A DNA stretch of 8,175 nt. It comes from Ruminococcus_G sp050944415. GTDB lineage: Bacteria; Bacillota; Clostridia; Lachnospirales; Lachnospiraceae. The number at the start of each line of letters is the position of its first letter. Within the stretch, counting starts at the first letter, position 1. The position numbers and the translations under genes were made by a program. The stretch covers positions 1-8,175 of the forward strand of contig JBMNRA010000088.1 in assembly GCA_050944415.1 (NCBI GenBank). The letters are read 5' to 3'. Of this stretch, positions 1-5,583 are shown one piece after another. The notes beneath the pieces were generated by a model, which worked only from the letters and a program-made list of their open reading frames with translations, was not told the DNA's origin and searched no databases.

Positions 1-25
1 GTACAGGTTTCTTTTGTTTTGCCAT
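1..25 (-). CDS. 5' end of a minus-strand gene, product unknown
   Basis: Only the first eight codons are inside the window, reading MAKQKKPV, so the product cannot be named. The start is well supported: ATG at 25-23 is preceded by AGGAGGG (41-35 on the minus strand) at a 9-nt spacing. The lysine-rich beginning would suit a cytoplasmic protein or the short cytoplasmic leader of a sugar ABC permease, but eight residues do not decide this. The gene is divergent from the AraC-family frame that begins about 35 bp away. Regulators of that kind often control the divergent neighbour, so a carbohydrate transport or utilisation gene would be unsurprising. That is inference from context only. Confidence 0.6.
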
Positions 26-34
26 AATAAAAGG

Positions 35-41
35 CCCTCCT
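35..41 (-). promoter_or_regulatory. Ribosome binding site of the left-edge gene
   Basis: The minus strand reads AGGAGGG, 9 nt before the ATG at 25. This strong Shine-Dalgarno match is the main reason to accept a gene of which only eight codons are visible. Confidence 0.7.
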
Positions 42-50
42 ATGAATTAG

Positions 51-61
51 ATTTTATCATA
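51..61 (-). promoter_or_regulatory. Probable -10 region for the left-edge gene
   Basis: On the minus strand, 61-51 reads TATGATAAAAT. It contains two overlapping -10 candidates: TATGAT at 61-56, and TAAAAT at 56-51 preceded by TGA, an extended -10. The same string TGATAAAAT forms the -10 of the leuC promoter in this window. I see no convincing -35 box at 16-18 nt. A transcript starting near 44 would have a leader of about 20 nt carrying the ribosome binding site. The element sits exactly where the divergent AraC-family gene should have its start codon. Confidence 0.4.
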
Positions 62-62
62 G

Positions 63-911
63 AAGAACCTTTCAGTTACATATTTACAGAAAAAGTTTCA
101 CACACTCACTTATTCCGGTCCTGCACCTTATCATTTAAATTACTGCGGTTATGAGAACTGCGCTCCAGGCTATGCTTTCGGTCCACACACGCGAACTTCC
201 TATCTGATCCATATAGTCTTCAGCGGCAAAGGCACTTACCGTGCTGAAGGAAATACTTACCATCTGAGCCCCGGCCACCTGTTTCTGATTTACCCGGGTG
301 TATCCACTATTTATCAGGCCGATGAAAATGATCCCTGGAGTTATGGATGGGTAGGATTCAGCGGTTACCATTCCGAGGCTATATTATCTTATATGGGTTT
401 CTCTCACGACAATCATACCGTTTACGTTGACAATCTGGAACCTCTTCGCACTTCGATCCAAAACATGCTGGAACTTCACAAAATTACATATGGCAACGAA
501 CTGAAACGCACTGCGGAACTGCTGACACTTTTCGCCTATGTAATGGATCACAGTCCAGATGCCAAAGAAACACAGTATGAATACTCCCGCACTACTTACG
601 CTGAAGTAGCTATGCGTTATCTTACCAGTAATTATCCCCGGCGCATCAAAATATCTGATCTGGCTGATTACATCGGTGTAGACCGCAGTTATCTTACAAA
701 AAGCTTTCGGGAACAGTATCATATGTCCCCTCAGGAATATCTGATTTCTCTTCGCATGGATCGAGCTTTATTCCTGCTCGAAAATACTTTAAAATCTGTT
801 ACTGACATTGCTTATGAAGTAGGATATACTGATGCACTGGCTTTTTCCAAGGCATTCAAACATCGCTTCGGGGTCAGCCCCAGTGATCACCGTGCAAAAG
901 TGAAAAAGTAA
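63..911 (+). CDS. AraC-family transcriptional regulator (cupin + HTH), start codon not identifiable
   Basis: The open frame from 63 to the TAA at 909-911 gives 282 residues, a normal size for AraC regulators with an N-terminal sugar-sensing cupin. Numbering from the codon at 63, residues 36-105 form the AraC-binding cupin, with the typical strings GYENCAPG, YLIHIVFSGKG and DPWSYGWVGF. Two helix-turn-helix motifs follow at about 197-223 (ISDLADYIGVDRSYLTKSF) and 245-273 (VTDIAYEVGYTDALAFSKAF). No ATG, GTG or TTG occurs in frame before the ATG at 393, which lies after the cupin and would give a 172-residue fragment. The frame upstream holds ATG at 42 followed by TAG at 48 and TAG at 60. Deleting one A at 61 would create ATG-AAG-AAC in frame. 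It is therefore either a regulator with lost translation initiation, a sequencing or assembly error, or an unusual start. The protein frame itself shows no decay. By context it would control the divergent gene at the left edge. Confidence 0.8.
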   Translation, partial: KNLSVTYLQKKFHTLTYSGPAPYHLNYCGYENCAPGYAFGPHTRTSYLIHIVFSGKGTYRAEGNTYHLSPGHLFLIYPGVSTIYQADENDPWSYGWVGFSGYHSEAILSYMGFSHDNHTVYVDNLEPLRTSIQNMLELHKITYGNELKRTAELLTLFAYVMDHSPDAKETQYEYSRTTYAEVAMRYLTSNYPRRIKISDLADYIGVDRSYLTKSFREQYHMSPQEYLISLRMDRALFLLENTLKSVTDIAYEVGYTDALAFSKAFKHRFGVSPSDHRAKVKK

Positions 912-955
912 GGTGCAGCCGCGCTATAATCAGTGCGGCTGCACCTTATTTTTTT
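910..955 (+). terminator. Bidirectional intrinsic terminator between the AraC frame and the acetyltransferase
   Basis: A perfect 13-bp stem pairs 910-922 (AAGGTGCAGCCGC) with 935-947 (GCGGCTGCACCTT), and T7 follows at 949-955. Extra pairs C924-G933 and T925-A932 shorten the loop. On the minus strand the same stem is followed by TACTTTTTC, so it can also end the convergent operon. The stem begins inside the TAA stop of the AraC-family gene, and its other arm overlaps the TAA stop (948-946) of the acetyltransferase. One hairpin thus serves both convergent units. Confidence 0.9.
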
Positions 956-1512
956 CCGTCCACGGAACGGATCACACGGCAGGGCACACCTGCCGCAACT
1001 ACCCGTTCGGGAATATTTTCTGTTACGACGCTTCCCGCCCCTATCACAGAATGAGCGCCAATACTTACCCCCGGGAGAACTACCGATCCGGCACCGATCC
1101 AACAGTTTTTCCCAATATAAATAGGTCGATTATATTGATATCCTTTCATTCTCAATCCCGGATCTACCGGGTGGGTTCCCGTATCCAGCACCACATTAGG
1201 TCCAAACATCGTATAATCTCCAACATAAATATGGGTATCATCGACAATTGTCAGATTAAAATTTGCATATACTTTCTTTCCAAAATGCAGAAATTTTCCA
1301 GCCCAGTTCGCATGAAAAGGAGGTTCGATATAACAGCCTTCACCTATTTCCGCCAGCATTTTCTTCAGGAGCTCTGCCCGTTTTTTCTCCTCCCAGGGGG
1401 CAGTCCGGTTAAACTCATATAATAAACCCATCCGCTTTTTCTGCTCCTGCAGAAGTTCGGGATCATCACACTGATATATCTCCCCCGTATGCATTTTTTC
1501 CCTGTTTATCAA
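946..1512 (-). CDS. maa: Maltose/galactoside O-acetyltransferase family protein (left-handed beta-helix)
   Basis: A 188-residue cytoplasmic enzyme of the LacA/Maa/NodL family, which moves acetyl from acetyl-CoA to a sugar hydroxyl; the physiological acceptor is often unknown. Residues 5-60 form the Mac N-terminal helical domain (EKMHTGEIY, then DPEL). Residues about 62-183 form hexapeptide repeats of the left-handed beta-helix (IYIGKNCWIGAGSVVLPGVS, IGAHSVIGAGSVV). The catalytic histidine is His114 in TGTHPVD. The length is normal for the family. The start is TTG at 1512-1510, preceded by GGGGG at an 8-nt spacing. It keeps the EKM leader typical of the family, whereas the ATG at 1494 would begin at MHTGEIY, six residues later. 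It is the last gene of the minus-strand operon, 12 nt after the AraC-family gene. Substrate assignment to maltose is by family name only. Confidence 0.92.
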   Translation of the reverse strand: MINREKMHTGEIYQCDDPELLQEQKKRMGLLYEFNRTAPWEEKKRAELLKKMLAEIGEGCYIEPPFHANWAGKFLHFGKKVYANFNLTIVDDTHIYVGDYTMFGPNVVLDTGTHPVDPGLRMKGYQYNRPIYIGKNCWIGAGSVVLPGVSIGAHSVIGAGSVVTENIPERVVAAGVPCRVIRSVDGKK

Positions 1513-1520
1513 TTTGAATG

Positions 1521-1525
1521 CCCCC
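1521..1525 (-). promoter_or_regulatory. Ribosome binding site deciding the TTG start of the acetyltransferase
   Basis: GGGGG on the minus strand overlaps the last base of the upstream TAG stop and lies 8 nt before TTG at 1512. A competing AGGGA precedes the ATG at 1494 with short spacing, so a second, shorter product is possible. Confidence 0.45.
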
Positions 1526-2412
1526 TATAAATACGCCTCGTCAATTAAGGTATGTGCTTTTTTGCTGCTGTTTTGTTTTCCCGTACAAAGACGAACAAAT
1601 TCTCCGGGCGTCAGTCCCGTTTCTTTACGAAATGATTTCGAGAAATAATCCGCACTGGAAAATCCCGACATCTGAGCTGCCAGAGAAACTGTTATTTCCG
1701 GCTGTATCAAGAGTGTTTTTGCAAAGGCAATGCGACAGCGTTTCAGATATTTTCCAGGAGATACGCCGACAGACCTGGAAAATATACGTATAAGATGACT
1801 TTCCGTAATTTCCAGACGTTCGGCAATTTCTGATACTCCGTCCAGATATGCACATTCCTCTTCTATCATTCCAATAGCGGTCTGAACCAGAAGCGGGTAA
1901 CCACTTTCTTCCCTGTAACATTGAGCCGCGTCATACAATTCCATCAGAAAGCGGTAGGCAGCAACTGAATACTCATAAGATTTCTCTTGATCACTTTCCA
2001 ATACTTTTGCCATTGCCACCGCCTGAGGCAGAAACGTACAGCAGAACAGACGTCCTTCACGAATCCTTTCCTCCATCACCTGAGAAACAAGATTCCCTTC
2101 CACTCCCAGTATTATGATTTCAGAATTATTCAAAGACTCAAACGTACATATTCCCATGCCGGAATGAAGAATAATAGCCTGACCGGACGCCAGTGTGAAG
2201 CTGCCGCTGCCGTATTCTACAGATACCATCCCCTTTTTCACCGTCAGAACGACAAGTTCATTCTCATCTGCACTGCAGAAAATCTTTTCCGTTTTCCGCA
2301 TACAGCCAGCTGAACGCCCGGAAATCCAAAGCAGCTCACAGATTGTAAAGTCACAAGCTGCCTTGGGGGCGCTGTTTATAAATGGGATTAAGTTATTTGT
2401 CTGTAATTGCAT
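1525..2412 (-). CDS. AraC-family transcriptional regulator, middle gene of the sugar ATPase operon
   Basis: A 295-residue regulator. Residues about 15-110 look like a divergent cupin sensor: short beta strands with LVVLTVKKGMVSVEYGSGSF and a GQAIILHSG turn. Residues 110-185 are a helical linker. The C-terminal AraC/XylS DNA-binding domain has helix-turn-helix motifs at about 193-219 (VSEIAERLEITESHLIRIF) and 241-269 (VSLAAQMSGFSSADYFSKSF). A tail of about 25 residues, rich in Lys and Ser, follows and is longer than usual. The ATG at 2412 is only 3 nt after the TAG of the ATPase gene. No good Shine-Dalgarno sits at normal distance, so translation probably depends on ribosomes finishing the ATPase. 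It is co-transcribed with an ABC ATPase and a sugar acetyltransferase, so it probably answers to a carbohydrate. The ligand is unknown, and autoregulation of the promoter upstream of 3510 is plausible but not shown. Confidence 0.93.
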   Translation of the reverse strand: MQLQTNNLIPFINSAPKAACDFTICELLWISGRSAGCMRKTEKIFCSADENELVVLTVKKGMVSVEYGSGSFTLASGQAIILHSGMGICTFESLNNSEIIILGVEGNLVSQVMEERIREGRLFCCTFLPQAVAMAKVLESDQEKSYEYSVAAYRFLMELYDAAQCYREESGYPLLVQTAIGMIEEECAYLDGVSEIAERLEITESHLIRIFSRSVGVSPGKYLKRCRIAFAKTLLIQPEITVSLAAQMSGFSSADYFSKSFRKETGLTPGEFVRLCTGKQNSSKKAHTLIDEAYL

Positions 2413-2415
2413 ATA

Positions 2416-3510
2416 CTAATGGCAGATTGCCTGCTCCGTCTCCTTATCAAACACATGAATCTGATCCAGTTTTACAGCGAATTTAAATGTTGAACGCTCT
2501 GCCGGACGCACGTTGGACGGCATACGCGCAATAATTTTATTTCCTGCACAATCCAGGTACAGATTGTTTTCAGCACCCATCAGTTCCGCCAGTTCAACAT
2601 CTGCTGACAGTATGCCTTCCGTTCTTCCGTTTACTTCTTCGAAATGCTCCGGTCTGATGCCGATAATCACTTCTTTTCCAATATAACCTTTAAGCGCTTT
2701 CGCTTTCCTGTCATTAAGCGGAAGAGAAAATTCTCCAAATTCCGCACACAGGTCGCTTCTCTTTTCTTTGATAACCGCATGGATGAAATTCATCTGAGGA
2801 GAACCAATAAACCCGGCCACAAAAAGATTACACGGAAAGTCGTATAAGGTCTGAGGAACATCAAACTGCTGAATGGTACCATCTTTCATAACACAGATAC
2901 GGTCTCCCATGGTCATGGCTTCTGTCTGATCGTGTGTTACATATACAAAAGTAGTATCCAGTCTCTTATGCAGTTTGCTGATCTCAGAACGCATGGATGT
3001 TCGGAGCTTTGCATCCAGATTGGACAGCGGTTCATCCAGCAGAAATACCGATGGGTTTCGAACCATAGCGCGTCCCAGAGCCACACGCTGCCTTTGCCCG
3101 CCGGACAGCGCTTTCGGCTTACGATCCAGAAGATGCTCCAGATCAAGAATCTTTGCCGCTTCATGAACTTTTCTGTCAATTTCATCTTTCGGCGTTTTGC
3201 GCAGCTGCAGTCCAAAAGCAATATTTTTATATACGGACATATGAGGGTATAGCGCATAATTCTGGAACACCATGGCAATATCCCGGTCTTTCGGAGCAAT
3301 ATCGTTAACTACTCTGTCCCCGATGCGCAGTTCGCCGCTTGTTATATCTTCCAGGCCCGCGATCATACGGAGCGTAGTTGATTTTCCACAGCCGGATGGG
3401 CCTACCAGAATCACAAATTCTTTATCCTTAATTTCCAGATTCAGATCAGGAACAACCTCTACACCTCCCGGATAGGTTTTGTTTACATGCTGAAATGTAA
3501 TACTTGCCAT
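2416..3510 (-). CDS. ugpC: Sugar ABC transporter ATP-binding protein, MsmX/UgpC/MalK type
   Basis: A 364-residue cytoplasmic ATPase that energises carbohydrate importers of the CUT1 type, normally working as a dimer on two permease subunits. Visible motifs are Walker A at 37-45 (GPSGCGKST), the Q-loop at Gln83 (VFQNYALYPH), the ABC signature LSGGQRQR at 135-142, Walker B with the catalytic Glu at 155-160 (VFLLDE), the D-loop SNLDAKLR, and His193 in THDQTEAM. Residues about 235-360 are the regulatory OB/TOBE domain (GIRPEHF, LMGAENNLYL). ATG at 3510 is chosen because GGGAGGAAAG stands 5 nt before it and it begins at MASITFQHV, the family start; the frame stays open to 3555 without support. There is no permease or binding protein beside it, which fits the multitask MsmX/MsmK ATPases serving several importers. 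It is the first gene of the operon. The exact name among msmX, msmK and ugpC is not resolvable here. Confidence 0.95.
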   Translation of the reverse strand: MASITFQHVNKTYPGGVEVVPDLNLEIKDKEFVILVGPSGCGKSTTLRMIAGLEDITSGELRIGDRVVNDIAPKDRDIAMVFQNYALYPHMSVYKNIAFGLQLRKTPKDEIDRKVHEAAKILDLEHLLDRKPKALSGGQRQRVALGRAMVRNPSVFLLDEPLSNLDAKLRTSMRSEISKLHKRLDTTFVYVTHDQTEAMTMGDRICVMKDGTIQQFDVPQTLYDFPCNLFVAGFIGSPQMNFIHAVIKEKRSDLCAEFGEFSLPLNDRKAKALKGYIGKEVIIGIRPEHFEEVNGRTEGILSADVELAELMGAENNLYLDCAGNKIIARMPSNVRPAERSTFKFAVKLDQIHVFDKETEQAICH

Positions 3511-3515
3511 AATCA

Positions 3516-3525
3516 CTTTCCTCCC
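3516..3525 (-). promoter_or_regulatory. Ribosome binding site of the sugar ABC ATPase
   Basis: The minus strand reads GGGAGGAAAG, five bases before ATG at 3510. It fixes the start at 3510 rather than an upstream codon at 3555. Confidence 0.85.
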
Positions 3526-3545
3526 AATACATAACTTCTGTAATG

Positions 3546-3574
3546 AGCATACCACGGTTTGTTTTCTTTAACAA
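3546..3574 (-). promoter_or_regulatory. Promoter of the ATPase-AraC-acetyltransferase operon
   Basis: On the minus strand, -35 TTGTTA (3574-3569) and -10 TATGCT (3551-3546) are separated by exactly 17 nt. The -10 is preceded by TGG, an extended -10 (TGn) element. Transcription would start near 3539, giving a leader of about 29 nt that contains the ribosome binding site. Confidence 0.6.
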
Positions 3575-3579
3575 TCGTA

Positions 3580-3666
3580 GTTTTCTGATCTCTTCTGTAT
3601 TTATCTGATATTTTTTCGTTTGCATTGCACCCGTGCCCTCTCTGTGTTAGTATGAAATCAGAAAAC
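3580..3666. repeat. Perfect 10-bp inverted repeat flanking the divergent promoter core
   Basis: GTTTTCTGAT at 3580-3589 is exactly complementary to ATCAGAAAAC at 3657-3666, with the arms about 77 bp apart centre to centre. The left arm lies just upstream of the -35 box of the minus-strand promoter. The right arm lies just downstream of the -10 box of the plus-strand promoter. A third CTGAT occurs at 3605-3609. The placement suits two operator half-sites for a shared regulator, possibly with looping; that is inference. The arms are too distant for an ordinary RNA hairpin. Confidence 0.4.
3625..3653 (+). promoter_or_regulatory. Promoter of the BMP fusion-phosphoesterase pair
   Basis: -35 TTGCAC (3625-3630) and -10 TAGTAT (3648-3653) are 17 nt apart, and TGT before the -10 makes an extended -10 element. 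The -35 box is weak (3 of 6 bases). Transcription would start near 3660, about 30 nt before the ATG at 3691. Confidence 0.5.
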
Positions 3667-3677
3667 ATTCTGTTCGT

Positions 3678-3683
3678 GAGGAG
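3678..3683 (+). promoter_or_regulatory. Ribosome binding site deciding the start of the BMP fusion protein
   Basis: GAGGAG lies 7 nt before ATG at 3691. An in-frame TTG at 3625 would add 22 residues, but it lies inside the promoter and has no ribosome binding site. Confidence 0.8.
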
Positions 3684-3690
3684 TGCGCCT

Positions 3691-5583
3691 ATGTCCATTG
3701 AACTATATCGAAAAGCACTGAAAAAAGGGAAAAAAATAAGCCAGGAACGTCTTGCACGGGGAGAATCTCCATATCTTCCTGCTCTGGAACGAATTCTGAA
3801 ATACGCTGATATTCAAACCCAGGAACTCTTAGGCACTATCGAAATACCTATGAATCGTGTCATCGGAACTTATGCATCGGGACGGCGCCCTACACTTTCT
3901 CACGGTTTCTATCCACTGATGCCGGAGGATAGTGAATTTGCTCAAAAATGGATCCATTTATGCCAGTCTCATCTGAAAGAAGGACTTCGCGACCCCATTA
4001 CCGCATTTGAATTCCGCGGATATTATTACATTGTGGAAGGTCATAAAAGAGTCAGCGTTTTACGCAGTTTCGATGCAATTTCCATCCGCGGTACAGTTAC
4101 ACGCAAACTGCCCCGGCTGGGCAGTTCCGAAGAAGATCGGCAATACGCTGCATATCTGCATTTTTATCGCCTGACAGGCATTAATTATCTCTGGTTTCGA
4201 CATGCTAGTGATTATGCTGCCCTTTTAAGAGCGGTTCGTAAATCTTCCAGTCACGTCTGGACGGATGCGGAGCGCAGGCTGTTCCGGGAATTTTATACTT
4301 CTTTTTACTTTGTGTTTCATGAAAAGCGGGAGTATAAAAATGAACTGACGATAGAAGAGGCCATTCTGGTTTATCTTGATATATACGACTACGAATCCTC
4401 TGCACAAAAATCCATTTCCGCTCTGCGCACAGAAATTGCCCGTCTTCAGAATGAATTTTATAACCGAGGAAAGAATACGGACATTCATCTGATTCTCTCT
4501 CCTTCGGATTACAAATCTCTGTTCTGGTGGCGCCCCTCTTCTTCTCTCCGCATCGGTTTTATTTATGACAAAACCGCAGCCTCATCCAGCTGGGTTTTTA
4601 CCCACGATCTAGGCAGAAGGGATCTGGAAGCTGCCTTTGGCGATCAGCTGGAAACACTTTGCATGGATGGCGCGGATACTGAAGAAAAAGCTTCTCATGC
4701 TTTGGAAACCGTTATTGCAAAAAAACCCGATCTTATATTTACCGTCTCTCCCTGCCTTTTAAATGCCAGTGTAAAAGCAGCGCTGGCACACCCGGATATT
4801 AAAATTTTAAACTGCTCGCTGAACACCGCCCATCCCTCTGTCAGAACTTATTATGCCCGTATGTATGAGGCTAAATTTCTGATGGGAGTTATCGCCGGCT
4901 GCCTGACACCAGACAACAAGATCGGTTACATCGCTGATTACCCCATTTACGGGTGCACTGCAAATATCAACGCCTTTGCCTTGGGTGCCCGCATGGTCAA
5001 TCCAGAGGCCAGAATTTATCTGACCTGGTCCAAAACCATATCCGGCAGCGGCAGAGAAAAACTCAACAGCATCGGAATCTCTTACATATCCGACCAGGAT
5101 ACTATTTCCGCCGGAAGTTCAATTTCACGTCATGTCGGTTTATACCGCAGCGACGGCACTTCTCTTACTAATACCGCTCTGTCAGTATGGCGATGGGGAC
5201 GTCTTTACGAAAGGATTGTACGAAATTATCTGAACGGCGGCTGGAAAAATGATGCCGCTGATTCACGTCCTGTCAGCTACTGGTGGGGAATGGACGCCGG
5301 CGTTATTGATCTGATCTGTTCCAGCAGTCTTCCCGACGGTACCGGCCAGCTGATCTCTATTTTAAAAAACGCTGTCTGCTCTGATGTACTCTCTCCGTTT
5401 TCCACCGTCATTCATACCCAGGACGGTCGGGTTCTGGACTATGTTAATCATCCCATTACTGCTGCAGAAATCATTACCATGGACTGGCTGGCTGATAACG
5501 TAGTCGGAGAGCTTCCGACATTCCGGGAACTTCTGCCGGAAGCTCAGGCACTGGTGCGCATTCAGGGAGTAAAACAAATATGA
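3691..5583 (+). CDS. Cytoplasmic ParB-like/BMP (PnrA-type) substrate-binding fusion protein
   Basis: A 630-residue protein with no signal peptide, lipobox or membrane segment; it starts MSIELYRKALKKGKK. Residues 1-50 are helical. Residues about 50-140 resemble the ParB/Srx-like fold: a strand with EIPMNRVIG, a helical stretch, then ITAFEFRGYYYIVEGHKRVSVLR, whose GHKR resembles the G-(E/H)-R-R box of ParB. Residues 150-260 are mostly helical and may be a linker. Residues about 285-620 match the BMP/PnrA/Med family of purine-nucleoside-binding proteins: LRIGFIYDKTA, SSWVFTHDLGR, KPDLIFTVSP, YYARMYEAKFLMGVIAG, NKIGYIADYPI, GARMVNPEARIYLTW and WWGMDAGVIDL. Family members are usually exported lipoproteins feeding ABC importers; this one should stay in the cytoplasm. 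The role is unknown; I infer a ligand-sensing regulator or signalling protein. It overlaps the next gene by 4 nt and is divergent from the sugar ATPase operon. The BMP call is firm, the ParB-like call moderate. Confidence 0.88.
   Translation: MSIELYRKALKKGKKISQERLARGESPYLPALERILKYADIQTQELLGTIEIPMNRVIGTYASGRRPTLSHGFYPLMPEDSEFAQKWIHLCQSHLKEGLRDPITAFEFRGYYYIVEGHKRVSVLRSFDAISIRGTVTRKLPRLGSSEEDRQYAAYLHFYRLTGINYLWFRHASDYAALLRAVRKSSSHVWTDAERRLFREFYTSFYFVFHEKREYKNELTIEEAILVYLDIYDYESSAQKSISALRTEIARLQNEFYNRGKNTDIHLILSPSDYKSLFWWRPSSSLRIGFIYDKTAASSSWVFTHDLGRRDLEAAFGDQLETLCMDGADTEEKASHALETVIAKKPDLIFTVSPCLLNASVKAALAHPDIKILNCSLNTAHPSVRTYYARMYEAKFLMGVIAGCLTPDNKIGYIADYPIYGCTANINAFALGARMVNPEARIYLTWSKTISGSGREKLNSIGISYISDQDTISAGSSISRHVGLYRSDGTSLTNTALSVWRWGRLYERIVRNYLNGGWKNDAADSRPVSYWWGMDAGVIDLICSSSLPDGTGQLISILKNAVCSDVLSPFSTVIHTQDGRVLDYVNHPITAAEIITMDWLADNVVGELPTFRELLPEAQALVRIQGVKQI

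Noticed and set aside
42..65. Stop-codon reassignment (TAG read as an amino acid) at the AraC-family gene
   Set aside because: TAG terminates the ATPase gene and the second AraC gene in this window at normal protein ends, so it is an ordinary stop here.
913..1422. Open frame of 169 codons on the plus strand
   Set aside because: It is fully antisense to the acetyltransferase and begins inside the terminator hairpin. The protein has no family features.
2937..3299. Open frame of 120 codons on the minus strand
   Set aside because: It is a different frame of the ATPase gene on the same strand. The ATPase frame carries all the Walker and signature motifs.
3511..3555. Fifteen-residue N-terminal extension of the ABC ATPase (start at 3555)
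   Set aside because: The strong ribosome binding site at 3525-3516 and the family N-terminus MASITFQHV place the start at 3510. The extension is made of the ribosome binding site and leader.
3625..3690. TTG start adding 22 residues to the BMP fusion protein
   Set aside because: It falls on the -35 box and has no ribosome binding site, while ATG at 3691 has GAGGAG at 7 nt.
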